64,000 nucleotides of DNA from Rhodoferax sp. BAB1 (GTDB lineage Bacteria; Pseudomonadota; Gammaproteobacteria; Burkholderiales; Burkholderiaceae_C). Of this stretch, positions 39,845-48,857 are shown in pieces. The position numbers and the translations under genes are program-made. The first letter of the stretch is position 1; every line of letters starts with the position of its first letter. The stretch covers positions 82,001 to 146,000 of the forward strand of contig NZ_CP054424.1 of assembly GCF_013334205.1 (NCBI RefSeq), written 5' to 3'. A model generated the notes under the pieces. It saw nothing but the letters and a program-made list of their open reading frames with translations, was not told the origin of the DNA and made no database searches.

Positions 39845-41327
39845 AGCCTTCTTCCTTCTCCCCGCTTTTGCGCACCACGGCGTAGCGCGCCAGCGTCTGC
39901 GCGCGCGCCTCGTCGTGGGCGACCAGGGGCAGGGGGTAGCCGCTGCCCAGGGTCACGCCGGCGGCGGCCAGCTCGACCGGGCCAGCCAGCCAGGGTGCGT
40001 GCAGCGCGGCATCGGGCAGGGCCGCGAGCTGCGGCAGGTAACGGCGGATGAAACGGCCCTGCGGGTCGAACTTCTTGCTCTGGCTGATCGGGTTGAAGAT
40101 CCGGAACCAGGGTTGCGCATCACAGCCACTGGAGGCCACCCACTGCCAGCCACCGTTGTTGGACGCCAGCTCGAAGTCGTTCAATTTTTCGGCAAAGTAG
40201 CGCTCGCCCCATTGCCAGTGGATGCCCAGGTCTTTCACCAGGAAGCTGCCCGCCACCATGCGCAGGCGGTTGTGCATGTAGCCGCTCTGGTTGAGCTGCG
40301 CCATGGCCGCGTCGACGATGGGATACCCCGTGCGGCCCTCGCACCAGGCGGCGTAGAGGGCCTGGCCATGGGCGCCCTGTTCCCATTGGATCGCGTCATA
40401 GGCCGGCCTGAAGGCCTGCGCCGCCACGTGCGGGAAATTGGCCAGGATCTGGAAGTAGAAATCGCGCCAGACCAGCTCGCTGAGCCAGGTCGCAGCGCCG
40501 GCACTGCCTTGCTGGCTGCGCTGCTGTGCCGCGTTCACGAGACGACGCAGGGACACCGTGCCAAAACGCAGGTGCACGCCAAGGTAACTCGGGCCCTTGA
40601 GGGCCGGGAAATCGCGGGTGTCCTGGTACTGGTCCATGCGCTCGAAAAAATCCGCAAACAGCTGGCGCGCGCCACTGCTGCCGGTGGGTATCCTGAGCTG
40701 GGTCAGGTTGCTGGGTTCGAAGCCGAGTTCGGCCAGGGTCGGCACGGCATGGCACAGGGACTCGGGCCGCGGGGCCAGGCCAGCGGCCAGCGGGGCGCAG
40801 TCGAACACCGGCAGCTGCGTGGCAGCCAGCCGCGCCAGCCAGGCCTTCTTGTAAGGCGTGAAGACGGTGTAGGGCGTGCCGCCGCCAGTGAGGACTTCGC
40901 GGCCCTCGAAGATCACGTGGTCCTTGCAGGTGTGCAGGGCGATGCCCAGGCTGGCCAGCGTGCCACGCACCTGGGCATCCCGCCCCTGGGCCTGCGGCTC
41001 GTAATCGTGTGCGGCGTACACGGCCTGCACCCCCAGTGCCTGCGCCAGGGCGGGCAGGGCTTCGGTGGCGTGGCCATGGTGCACGATCAGGCCGGCATTA
41101 TCCTGGCCGGCCAGCGCGCGCAAGTCCGTATCCAGTTCCACCAGGGAGGCGCGGATGAACGCCACGCGGCGGTCGCTGCGTGGCAGCGGATCCAGGATGT
41201 CCCGGTCGAAAATGAAGGCGCAATAGACGCGCTGGCACTGTTGCAGGGCCAGGTGCAGGGCCGGATGGTCGTCGACCCGCAGGTCGCGCCGGAACCAGAC
41301 CAGACCGGAATCCAGGGGTTTTTGCAT
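39843..41327 (-). CDS. phr: Deoxyribodipyrimidine photo-lyase
   Basis: 494 residues from ATG 41327, which places LVWFRRDLRVDDHPAL at the N-terminus. Antenna-binding Rossmann domain, then the helical FAD domain with GYPIVDAAMAQL, MHNRLRMV, WQWGERYFAEKL and the Trp-rich WQWVASSGCDAQPWFRIFNP. It repairs UV-induced cyclobutane pyrimidine dimers using light. It is divergent from yqgE with about 20 bases between the starts. Confidence 0.96.
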   Translation of the reverse strand: MQKPLDSGLVWFRRDLRVDDHPALHLALQQCQRVYCAFIFDRDILDPLPRSDRRVAFIRASLVELDTDLRALAGQDNAGLIVHHGHATEALPALAQALGVQAVYAAHDYEPQAQGRDAQVRGTLASLGIALHTCKDHVIFEGREVLTGGGTPYTVFTPYKKAWLARLAATQLPVFDCAPLAAGLAPRPESLCHAVPTLAELGFEPSNLTQLRIPTGSSGARQLFADFFERMDQYQDTRDFPALKGPSYLGVHLRFGTVSLRRLVNAAQQRSQQGSAGAATWLSELVWRDFYFQILANFPHVAAQAFRPAYDAIQWEQGAHGQALYAAWCEGRTGYPIVDAAMAQLNQSGYMHNRLRMVAGSFLVKDLGIHWQWGERYFAEKLNDFELASNNGGWQWVASSGCDAQPWFRIFNPISQSKKFDPQGRFIRRYLPQLAALPDAALHAPWLAGPVELAAAGVTLGSGYPLPLVAHDEARAQTLARYAVVRKSGEKEEG

Positions 41328-41347
41328 ATCACCGTTAAAATCAAAGC

Positions 41348-41947
41348 ATGGCCGATGATTCTGCACCCATCAATCTCACGAATCATTTCCTGATCGCCAT
41401 GCCCGGCCTGGACGACGAGACTTTTTCCAAAAGTGTGGTCTACCTCTGCGAGCACAGCGAGCGCGGGGCGCTGGGCCTGATGATCAACAAACCCACAGAC
41501 ATCAAGCTGCAGGGCCTGTTTGACAAGGTCGAGCTGCCGCTGGGACGCGCCGACCTCAAGGACGCCCCCGTCTTCCACGGTGGGCCCGTGCAGACCGAAC
41601 GTGGTTTTGTGTTGCACGAAGCCTTGCAGGAGCCGGCGGCCGAAAAACCTGAACCGGTCTATGCCTCCACCATGATGATTCCCGGCGGGCTGGAGATGAC
41701 CACCTCGCGCGACGTGCTCGAGGCCCTGTCCACCGGTGCCGGCCCCAGCCGTGTGCTGGTCTCGTTGGGCTATTCTGCCTGGGGCCAGGGCCAGCTGGAG
41801 TCGGAAATCGGGGAGAACAGTTGGCTGATCGTCCACGCCGACCCCATCGTGATCTTCGAGACACCGGTGGCGCAACGCTACGACAAGGCGCTGTCCCTGC
41901 TGGGCTTGCAGGCCTGGATGCTCTCGCCCGATGTGGGGCATGCATGA
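41348..41947 (+). CDS. YqgE/AlgH family protein
   Basis: 199 residues with the family blocks LTNHFLIAMPGLDDETFSKS, GALGLMINKPTD and FHGGPVQTERGFVLH. The fold is known, but the biochemical role is unsettled; AlgH was first linked to alginate regulation. It is immediately upstream of ruvX (ATGA overlap), a widely conserved pairing. Confidence 0.94.
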   Translation: MADDSAPINLTNHFLIAMPGLDDETFSKSVVYLCEHSERGALGLMINKPTDIKLQGLFDKVELPLGRADLKDAPVFHGGPVQTERGFVLHEALQEPAAEKPEPVYASTMMIPGGLEMTTSRDVLEALSTGAGPSRVLVSLGYSAWGQGQLESEIGENSWLIVHADPIVIFETPVAQRYDKALSLLGLQAWMLSPDVGHA

Positions 41948-42363
41948 ACACGGTAGCAGCCATGACTGCCGTCCCTCTCACTCAGCAAAGCTTTCTCGCC
42001 CTGGATTTCGGTCTCAAGCGCACTGGCGTCGCGGTCGGAAACCGCATGCTGCGCCAGGCCCTGCCCCAGCCGACCATCCGCGCCGAAGGGGATGCCCGTT
42101 TTGAGCGCGTTGCCGAGCGGCTCAAGGAGTGGCAGCCCGATGCGCTGGTGGTTGGCGTGCCCTTCCACCCCGACGGCGCGCCGCATGAGAATACGGCACG
42201 GGCGCAGAAATTCGCGCGCCAGTTGCGTGGCCGTTTCGGCCTGCCGGTCTACGAGGTCGACGAACGCTACAGCACCACCGAGGCCCTGGCGGCTGGCGCA
42301 GCCGACGCCGATGCGGGTGCGGCCTGCGTGATCCTGGAACAATTCTTGAGGAACCTGGAATGA
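41944..42363 (+). CDS. ruvX: Pre-16S rRNA nuclease / Holliday junction resolvase-like RuvX (YqgF)
   Basis: 139 residues from ATG 41944, which overlaps the yqgE stop; an internal ATG at 41962 also exists. RNase H-like fold: FLALDFGLKRTGVAVGN with the first catalytic Asp, VVGVPFHPDG, YEVDERYSTTEA, and the terminal ADADAGAA with catalytic Asp. Implicated in the final 5' trimming of 16S rRNA. It overlaps pyrR by 4 bases. Confidence 0.94.
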   Translation: MNTVAAMTAVPLTQQSFLALDFGLKRTGVAVGNRMLRQALPQPTIRAEGDARFERVAERLKEWQPDALVVGVPFHPDGAPHENTARAQKFARQLRGRFGLPVYEVDERYSTTEALAAGAADADAGAACVILEQFLRNLE

Positions 42364-42857
42364 GCGTACTCACCCTGGACGCCGAAGCCCTCTACGGCGA
42401 ACTGCAACGCGGCGTGCGTGGCCTTTGCTCCGCAGAAACCCGCCTGGTCGGCGTGACCTCGGGCGGGGCCTGGCTGGCCGAGCGCCTGCAGCGCGACCTC
42501 AGGCTCGAGGGTGAGCACGGCACGATCTCCTCAGCCATGCACCGCGATGATTTCGCGCAGCGCGGCCTGGCCAGCGGCGGCCAGACGGTTCTGCCTTTTG
42601 ACGTCAACGCGGCGCAGATCATCATCCTTGACGATGTGCTCTACACCGGGCGTACGATCCGCGCCGTCATCAACGAGCTGTTCGACTACGGCCGTCCGGC
42701 CTCGATCCAGTTGGCGGTGCTGGTGGACCGTGGTGGCCGCGAGTTGCCCATCCAGGCCGACTATGCCGCGGCGCGTGTCGCCTTGCCGCCCAACCAGTTG
42801 CTGGAACTGGCACGCGACGCGGACGACCGTTTCCACTTCCGGGTAGAGGCTGCCTGA
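42360..42857 (+). CDS. pyrR: Bifunctional pyrimidine regulatory protein / uracil phosphoribosyltransferase PyrR
   Basis: 165 residues. The PRPP-binding loop [16 protein letters not shown] and the [15 protein letters not shown] block identify the type I phosphoribosyltransferase fold of PyrR. In Gram-positives PyrR attenuates pyr mRNA. Here its position just before pyrB suggests a role in pyrimidine control or UPRT activity, but I see no obvious attenuator in the 28-base gap. Confidence 0.93.
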   Translation: MSVLTLDAEALYGELQRGVRGLCSAETRLVGVTSGGAWLAERLQRDLRLEGEHGTISSAMHRDDFAQRGLASGGQTVLPFDVNAAQIIILDDVLYTGRTIRAVINELFDYGRPASIQLAVLVDRGGRELPIQADYAAARVALPPNQLLELARDADDRFHFRVEAA

Positions 42858-42885
42858 GCCGGCGATCGAACACAAGGCCCACACC

Positions 42886-43848
42886 ATGCTCTACAAACGC
42901 AACCCCCAACTCAACAAGCACGGCGAGCTGATCCACCTGCTGTCCACCGAAGGACTGCCGCGCGACATCCTCACGCACATCCTGGACACGGCGGCCAACT
43001 TCGTCAGCGTCAGCGACCGCGAAGTGAAAAAGGTGCCGCTGCTGCGTGGCAAGAGCGTGTTCAACCTGTTCTTCGAGAACTCCACCCGCACACGCACCAC
43101 CTTCGAGATCGCCGCCACGCGCCTGTCGGCCGATGTCATCAACCTCGACATCGCGCGCTCCTCGGCCTCCAAAGGCGAGTCGCTGCTGGACACCATCGCC
43201 AACCTGAGCGCGATGGCGGCCGACCTCTTTGTGGTGCGCCACAGCGAGTCCGGCGCGCCCTACCTGATCGCCCAGCACGTCGCACCGCACGTGCACGTGG
43301 TCAATGCCGGCGACGGTCGCCACGCCCACCCCACCCAAGGGCTGCTGGACATGTACACCATCCGGCACTACAAGAAGGATTTTTCCAACCTCACGGTGGC
43401 CATCGTCGGTGACGTGCTGCACTCGCGCGTGGCGCGCTCCGACATCCATGCGCTCACCACCCTGGGCTGCGCCGAAGTGCGTGTGGTCGGCCCCAAGACC
43501 CTGGTGCCCGCCACCATGGCGCCCATGGGTGTGCGCGTCTGCCACACGCTGGAGGAGGGTATCAAGGGAGCGGACGTCATCATCATGCTGCGCCTGCAGA
43601 ACGAGCGCATGAGCGGGGCCTTGCTGCCTTCCAGCCAGGAATATTTCAAGAGCTTCGGCCTCACGCCCGAGAAGCTGCAGCTGGCCAAGCCGGACGCCAT
43701 CGTCATGCACCCGGGCCCGATCAACCGTGGCGTCGAGATCGACTCCAATGTGGTGGACGGCAAGCAGAGCGTGATCCTGCCGCAGGTCACCTTCGGCATC
43801 GCGGTGCGCATGGCGGTGATGAGCATCGTGGCCGGCAACGAGGCGTGA
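42886..43848 (+). CDS. pyrB: Aspartate carbamoyltransferase catalytic subunit
   Basis: 320 residues. The carbamoyl-phosphate site is [15 protein letters not shown]; the aspartate-binding region includes [15 protein letters not shown] is near the C-terminus. It catalyses the committed step of pyrimidine synthesis. No pyrI is present. Instead a dihydroorotase-like gene follows after 16 bases, as in the Pseudomonas-type PyrB-PyrC' dodecamer. Confidence 0.96.
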   Translation: MLYKRNPQLNKHGELIHLLSTEGLPRDILTHILDTAANFVSVSDREVKKVPLLRGKSVFNLFFENSTRTRTTFEIAATRLSADVINLDIARSSASKGESLLDTIANLSAMAADLFVVRHSESGAPYLIAQHVAPHVHVVNAGDGRHAHPTQGLLDMYTIRHYKKDFSNLTVAIVGDVLHSRVARSDIHALTTLGCAEVRVVGPKTLVPATMAPMGVRVCHTLEEGIKGADVIIMLRLQNERMSGALLPSSQEYFKSFGLTPEKLQLAKPDAIVMHPGPINRGVEIDSNVVDGKQSVILPQVTFGIAVRMAVMSIVAGNEA

Positions 43849-43864
43849 GCGGGAGAAAACCAGA

Positions 43865-45160
43865 ATGAAACTGTTGATCAAGGGCGGCCGTGTCATCGAT
43901 CCCGCCAGCAACCGTGACGAGATCGCCGATGTGGCCATTGCCGCCGGCCGCATCGTCGCCATCGGCAAGGTGCCGGCCGATTTCGCGCCCAATCGTGTGG
44001 TCGAGGCGGGCGGCTGCGTCGTGGCTCCCGGCCTGATGGACCTGACCGTGCGCCTGCGCGAGCCCGGCCACGAGCATGAGGGCATGCTCGAATCCGAGAT
44101 GGCCGCCACGGTCGCCGGCGGTGTCACCAGCCTGGCCTGCCCGCCGGACACCGACCCCGTGCTCGATGAGCCGGGTCTGGTCGAGATGCTCAAGTTCCGC
44201 GCCGAGAAACTGCACCAGGCGCGTGTCTTCCCCATCGGTGCGCTCACGCGCAACCTGCAGGGCGAGATCCTGACCGAGATGGTCGAGCTCACCGAGTCCG
44301 GCTGCGTGGCCTTCGGCCAGGCCGACGTGCCCCTGGTCAACACCCAGATCCTGCAGCGCGCCTTCCAGTACGCCAGCACCTTCGGTTACGCCGTCTGGCT
44401 GCGCCCGAACGACCACTACCTGGGCCAGGGCGTGGCGGCCAGCGGCGCGCTGGCCACGCGCCTGGGCCTCTCGGGCGTGCCGGTGGCGGCCGAGACCATC
44501 GCCTTGCACACCATCTTCGAGTTGATGCGCAGCACCGGCGCGCGCGTGCACCTGTGCCGTCTCAGCAGCGCCGCTGGTCTGGCCCTGGTCAGAGGGGCCA
44601 AGGACGCGGGCCTGCCCGTGACCTGCGACGTGAGCATCAACTCCCTGCACCTGACCGATAACGACATCGGCTATTTCGACAGCCGCATGCGACTCAATCC
44701 GCCCTTGCGGCAACAGGCCGATCGCGACGCCTTGCGCGAGGGCCTGGCCGACGGGACGATCGACGCGCTGGTGTCCGACCACACGCCGGTCGACGAGGAC
44801 GCCAAGATGCTGCCCTTTGCCGAGAGCGAGCCCGGTGCTACCGGCGTGGAGTTGCTGCTGAGCCTGGCGCTCAAGTGGGGCCAGGAAAGCGGCGTGGGCC
44901 TCACGCGCGCCCTGGCGGTGCTGACCAGCGAACCGGCGCGCGTGCTGGGCAGTGCCCTGGGCACCCTGCAGGCCAGCGCTGGCCAACTGGTGGTGGGTGG
45001 TGTGGCCGATGTCTGCGTGTTCGACCCGCAGGCCGAGTGGACGGTGTCGCCGCAGGCCCTGCGCAGCCAGGGCAAGCACACACCCTTTGCCGGTTACGAA
45101 TTGCCCGCGCGCGTGCGCTGCACCATCGTCGGTGGGCAGATTGCATACCAGGCAGCCTGA
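43865..45160 (+). CDS. pyrX: Inactive dihydroorotase homologue (PyrC'/PyrX), partner of PyrB
   Basis: 431 residues with dihydroorotase fold (KGGRVIDPAS, GGCVVAPGLMDL, VRLREPGHEHEG). The metal-binding residues of an active enzyme are lost. The HxH after the GxxDx turn is Thr61-Val-Arg63, the later His positions read RPND and LCRLSS, and the DHAPH motif is SDHTPV. It is therefore probably non-catalytic. In pseudomonads such a PyrC' is needed structurally for aspartate transcarbamoylase. An active pyrC would have to be elsewhere in the genome. Confidence 0.9.
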   Translation: MKLLIKGGRVIDPASNRDEIADVAIAAGRIVAIGKVPADFAPNRVVEAGGCVVAPGLMDLTVRLREPGHEHEGMLESEMAATVAGGVTSLACPPDTDPVLDEPGLVEMLKFRAEKLHQARVFPIGALTRNLQGEILTEMVELTESGCVAFGQADVPLVNTQILQRAFQYASTFGYAVWLRPNDHYLGQGVAASGALATRLGLSGVPVAAETIALHTIFELMRSTGARVHLCRLSSAAGLALVRGAKDAGLPVTCDVSINSLHLTDNDIGYFDSRMRLNPPLRQQADRDALREGLADGTIDALVSDHTPVDEDAKMLPFAESEPGATGVELLLSLALKWGQESGVGLTRALAVLTSEPARVLGSALGTLQASAGQLVVGGVADVCVFDPQAEWTVSPQALRSQGKHTPFAGYELPARVRCTIVGGQIAYQAA

Positions 45161-45914
45161 AAAAGCCGCTGTCTGGCGCGCCATCTGGCGCCTGGGGCGC
45201 GCGCTCACGCACATCGTCGCGGGCCTGCTGACCATCCTGCTGCGTTTCCCGCGCCTGAGTGAGGAGCAGCGTGCCCTCCGTGTGCAGGTCTGGTCGCGCG
45301 CGATGCTCGCTCGCCTGGACATCCGGCTCGAAGTGCAGGGCAATGCCGCCTTGCCCGGTCCGCTGCTGCTGGTGGCCAACCACATCTCGTGGCTGGACAT
45401 CACTTCCCTGCATGCGGCGCGCTTCTGCCGCTTCGTCTCCAAGGCCGACGTCCAGGCCTGGCCGCTGATCGGCGCCCTCGCCAGCGGCGTGGGCACACTC
45501 TTCATCCAGCGCGAGTCGCGCCGCGACGCCATGCGCGTGGTGCACCACATGGCCGACAGCCTGCGTGCCGGTGATGTGCTGGCCGTGTTTCCTGAAGGCA
45601 CGACTGGCGAAGGCGTCGAGCTGCTGCCCTTCCATGCCAACCTGCTGCAGGCGGCCATCGCGGCTGATGCGCCGGTGCAGCCTGTGGCCCTGCAGTTCAT
45701 CGACACCCGTAGCGGCGAGCGCAGCCTGGCGCCCTGTTATGTGGGGGACGACACCTTGCTGGGTTCGGTCTGGCGCACCGTGCGCGCACGAGGCATCACG
45801 GTGCGCATCGTCTTCGGTGAGCCGCAGGCAGCTCAGGGGCGCGAGCGCCGGACCTGGGCGGCCGGTCTGCGCGAGACCATCGCGCAATTGCGCCAGCCGC
45901 CGGCATCGCGCTGA
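45132..45914 (+). CDS. plsC: 1-acyl-sn-glycerol-3-phosphate acyltransferase (PlsC-like)
   Basis: About 260 residues. The start is uncertain: GTG 45132 or TTG 45141, both inside the end of pyrC' and neither with a good ribosome-binding site. N-terminal hydrophobic segment (LTHIVAGLLTILLRF), the acyltransferase HX4D motif in NHISWLD, and FPEGTT. It acylates lysophosphatidate in phospholipid synthesis at the inner membrane. It overlaps pyrC' by about 20-30 bases, so translational coupling is likely. Confidence 0.88.
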   Translation: MGRLHTRQPEKAAVWRAIWRLGRALTHIVAGLLTILLRFPRLSEEQRALRVQVWSRAMLARLDIRLEVQGNAALPGPLLLVANHISWLDITSLHAARFCRFVSKADVQAWPLIGALASGVGTLFIQRESRRDAMRVVHHMADSLRAGDVLAVFPEGTTGEGVELLPFHANLLQAAIAADAPVQPVALQFIDTRSGERSLAPCYVGDDTLLGSVWRTVRARGITVRIVFGEPQAAQGRERRTWAAGLRETIAQLRQPPASR

Positions 45915-45925
45915 GGACTCAGCGC
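45908..45925 (+). terminator. Palindrome covering both convergent stop codons (plsC / fbpC)
   Basis: GCGCTGAG and CTCAGCGC are exact inverted copies separated by GA. The TGA of plsC and the TGA of the opposite-strand transporter gene both lie inside. No T run follows, so terminator activity is uncertain. Confidence 0.4.
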
Positions 45926-47055
45926 AAGTCTTCGCAGGCGACCGTCTGCCCGGAGCAGGGCTTCTCGCACATCGCACCATCGCGCAGGGAGCATGAGCGG
46001 TTGAAGGTCACCACGTGGTCCACCTCGGGGCGGATGCCGATCCATTCCCCGATCCGGTGGTCGTGGTGGCTGGGCACATGGGCCAGCACGGTCTGGCCGC
46101 CGGCCAGGCGCAGGGTGTAGAGGAACTCCGAACCGCGGAAGGCCTTGCGCACGATCTCGGCTTTCACCGGGGCATCGTCGTCGTGCACGATGTCATCGGC
46201 GCGTAGCAGCACGTCGCATTCGCCGCCGGAAAAAGCACAGGGCAGGGGACACTCGGCCACGTCGGTCAGCTCACCCAGCGGCGTCTGCACCACGATCTGC
46301 CGGTTTACCTCGCGGATGGTGGCCGGCGCGAACACGCCGTGCCCTATGAAGTCGGCCACGAAACGTGTGGCCGGCCGGTGGTAGAGCGTGTAGGCGTCGT
46401 CCCACTGGTGCAGGCGGCCCTGGTGCATGACGCCGATGGTGTCGCCGATGGCAAAGGCCTCGAGCTGGTCGTGTGTGACGAACAGGGCCGTGGCCTGGGC
46501 GGCCTTGAGGATGTTGCGCACCTCGTGCGCCAGGCGCTCGCGCAGCTCGACGTCGAGGTTGGAAAAGGGTTCGTCCAGCAGCAGCAGCTGCGGGCGCGGG
46601 GCCAAGGCGCGCGCCAAGGCCACGCGCTGCTGCTGGCCGCCCGAGAGTTCGTGCGGGTAGCGCGACTCGCTGCCTTCCAGGCCCACCAGGGCCAGCACCT
46701 CGCGCACGCGTAGCGCGCGCTCGGCTTTGGGCAGATGGGCGATGCCGAAGGCCACGTTGCGTCCCACGTCCAGGTGCGGGAACAGGGCGTAGTCCTGGAA
46801 CACCATGCCGATGCGGCGCTCTTCCGGCGCCAGCTGGGTGCTGGCGCTGCCCACCACCTGGCCCGAGAGGCGGATCTCGCCGCCGCTGACCGGCTCCAGC
46901 CCGGCCACCGCGCGCAAGAGCGTGGTCTTGCCGCAGCCCGAGGGACCGATCAGCACACCGATGTCGCCGGCGCGCAGGCCCAGGGACACGCCCTGTACGG
47001 CAGCCTGGGCGGCGCCGGGATAACGGACTTCGAGCTGGGAGACTTCGAGGAACAT
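45919..47055 (-). CDS. fbpC: ABC transporter ATP-binding protein, FbpC/ferric-iron type
   Basis: 378 residues. Walker A GPSGCGKTT, signature LSGGQQQRVALARAL, Walker B LLLLDEPFSNLD, His-loop THDQ. A C-terminal TOBE-like domain follows (about 240-355). The last ~25 residues are unusual, with four cysteines (SCSLRDGAMCEKPC, VACEDLR). It is divergent from a two-copy permease gene of the FbpB type, so the pair probably forms an iron or similar ion importer. No periplasmic binding protein gene is in the window. Confidence 0.88.
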   Translation of the reverse strand: MFLEVSQLEVRYPGAAQAAVQGVSLGLRAGDIGVLIGPSGCGKTTLLRAVAGLEPVSGGEIRLSGQVVGSASTQLAPEERRIGMVFQDYALFPHLDVGRNVAFGIAHLPKAERALRVREVLALVGLEGSESRYPHELSGGQQQRVALARALAPRPQLLLLDEPFSNLDVELRERLAHEVRNILKAAQATALFVTHDQLEAFAIGDTIGVMHQGRLHQWDDAYTLYHRPATRFVADFIGHGVFAPATIREVNRQIVVQTPLGELTDVAECPLPCAFSGGECDVLLRADDIVHDDDAPVKAEIVRKAFRGSEFLYTLRLAGGQTVLAHVPSHHDHRIGEWIGIRPEVDHVVTFNRSCSLRDGAMCEKPCSGQTVACEDLR

Positions 47056-47114
47056 GATGAGGACCTGTTCACACTTGGAGTGCGTGAGACGGAGCCTTAT
47101 TGTAGATGCTTACA

Positions 47115-47123
47115 ATTCTCATT
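47115..47123 (-). promoter_or_regulatory. Fur-like half-site in the fbpC/fbpB divergent promoter region
   Basis: ATTCTCATT, the common half-site of Fur boxes, lies within an AT-rich 25-base patch between the divergent fbpC and fbpB genes. The whole patch matches the 19-bp Fur consensus at only about 11 positions. The same 9-mer, inverted, recurs at 48823-48831 before the arsR-type gene. Confidence 0.4.
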
Positions 47124-47152
47124 ACGCCTCTTAACCCTTCCCGGGTCACTTC

Positions 47153-48790
47153 ATGCCCCTGCGCCGGCTCCGTCATCTTTTCCTGCTGCTCTTCACCGCC
47201 GCCCTGATGCTCCCCGTGCTGGCCCTGCTGGGGGCCTGGCTGCCCGGCGGCGTGCCCGGTACCCAGGCCACGGAGATCCTGCTCGAGATGGCCCGCACCG
47301 TCTTGCCTGACTACCTGGCCACCACCTTCTGGCTCTGTCTGCTGGTGACGGTCGGTGTCATCACGGTCGGCCTGTCTTCGGCCGCCGCGGTCACGCTGTT
47401 CGACTTTCCCGGCCGGCGTTTTTTTGAATGGGCGCTGCTGCTGCCTCTGGCCATGCCGGCCTATGTGGTGGCTTATGCCTATACCGACTTCCTGCAGTAC
47501 AGCGGCCCGCTGCAGAGCTGGCTGCGCGCGGCTACCGGCCTGCAGGGACGCCTGTTTCCCGAGATCCGCAACACCGCCGGCGCGGCCTGGGTGCTGACCT
47601 TCGCGCTCTACCCCTACGTCTACCTGCTGGCGCGCACGGCCCTGGCCGAGCGCGCCAGCCACCTCATGGAGGCGGCCCGCCTGCTGGGCGCGCCCCTGTC
47701 GCGCCGCATCCGCGAGGTGGCCCTGCCGCTGGCGCGGCCGGCCGTGGCCGCCGGTGTGGCGCTGGCCTTGATGGAAACGCTGGCCGACTTCGGCGTGGCC
47801 AGCTACTTCGGCATCCAGACCTTCACTGCCGGCATCTACAAGGCCTGGCTGGCCATGGACAACCGCATCGCCGCCGCCCAGCTGGCCACCCTGCTGCTGG
47901 CACTGGTGGCCGGGCTGCTGTGGCTGGAGCACCGCTCGCGCCAGCGCCTGCGTTTCGTCAGCTCGCGTACCGCGCGCCAGGCCGGTGCGGAAGCACGGCC
48001 GGTGCCCTTGCGCGGCCTGCGCCTGGCGGCAGCCTGGGGGGTCTGCGGCCTGCCGCTCGTCATGGGTTTCGTGGCGCCGGTGCTTTTCATGTTCCGTCCC
48101 CTGCTGGCCGACTGGGGCGAACTGCCCTGGGACCGTTTCCTGGGCTGGGCCGGCAACAGCGTGCGCCTGGGCCTGCTCAGTGCCGCGCTGGCCGTGGCTC
48201 TGGCCCTGCTGCTGGCCTATGCCCTGCGGCGCCTGCCGGATGTGCTGACGCGCGCCGTGGTCTGGCTGGCCGGCCTGGGGTATGCCGTGCCCGGCGCGGT
48301 CATCGTGGTGGGCCTGCTGCTGCCGGTGGGCTGGGTGCAGGCCCGCTGGCCCGAGGCCGGTGCAGCCTACTGGGTCACGGCTACCTCGCTGGGCCTGGTC
48401 TGGGCCTATCTGGTGCGCTTCGTGGCCGTGGCCCTGCAGTCGGTGCAAAGCGGTTATGCCCGCATTCCGGCCAGCCTGGACGACAGTGCCCGCATGCTGG
48501 GTAGCAGCGGCTTCGGCCTGCTGCACCGGGTGCACTGGCCGCTGCTGCGCCGCTCGGTCATGGCAGCCACCCTGCTGGTGTTTGTCGACGTCATGAAGGA
48601 ATTGCCGGCCACCCTGGTGCTGCGGCCCTTTGACAGCGACACCCTGGCCGTGGTGGCCTACCAGCTGGCACGCGACGAGCGCCTGGGCGAGGCGGCGCTG
48701 CCTTCGCTGGCCCTGGTGCTGGTGGGCTTGATCCCGGTACTGTTGCTCAGCCGCACACTGCGCAGCCGCAATGCGCAGGATGAGGGTTAA
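47153..48790 (+). CDS. fbpB: ABC transporter permease, FbpB/ferric-iron type (duplicated)
   Basis: 545 residues with about twelve membrane helices in two homologous halves. The EAA-type cytoplasmic loops are MEAARLLGAPLSRRIREVALP (first half) and LDDSARMLGSSGFGLLHRVHWP (second half). Both are followed by hydrophobic segments, as in FbpB/SfuB permeases. It is divergent from the ATPase gene. Substrate assignment to Fe(III) rests on family resemblance. Confidence 0.9.
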   Translation: MPLRRLRHLFLLLFTAALMLPVLALLGAWLPGGVPGTQATEILLEMARTVLPDYLATTFWLCLLVTVGVITVGLSSAAAVTLFDFPGRRFFEWALLLPLAMPAYVVAYAYTDFLQYSGPLQSWLRAATGLQGRLFPEIRNTAGAAWVLTFALYPYVYLLARTALAERASHLMEAARLLGAPLSRRIREVALPLARPAVAAGVALALMETLADFGVASYFGIQTFTAGIYKAWLAMDNRIAAAQLATLLLALVAGLLWLEHRSRQRLRFVSSRTARQAGAEARPVPLRGLRLAAAWGVCGLPLVMGFVAPVLFMFRPLLADWGELPWDRFLGWAGNSVRLGLLSAALAVALALLLAYALRRLPDVLTRAVVWLAGLGYAVPGAVIVVGLLLPVGWVQARWPEAGAAYWVTATSLGLVWAYLVRFVAVALQSVQSGYARIPASLDDSARMLGSSGFGLLHRVHWPLLRRSVMAATLLVFVDVMKELPATLVLRPFDSDTLAVVAYQLARDERLGEAALPSLALVLVGLIPVLLLSRTLRSRNAQDEG

Positions 48791-48822
48791 AACGCAACAT
48801 CCATAAGGGTAGGCCTGTATAA

Positions 48823-48831
48823 AATGAGAAT
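48823..48831 (+). promoter_or_regulatory. Fur-like half-site upstream of the arsR-type gene, beside a TATAAA
   Basis: AATGAGAAT overlaps the end of a TATAAA (48818-48823) that is a plausible -10 box for the regulator gene starting at 48858. It is the exact reverse complement of the 9-mer at 47115-47123. Confidence 0.35.
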
Positions 48832-48857
48832 GTATTTATATTAGGAACTGACAAGTC

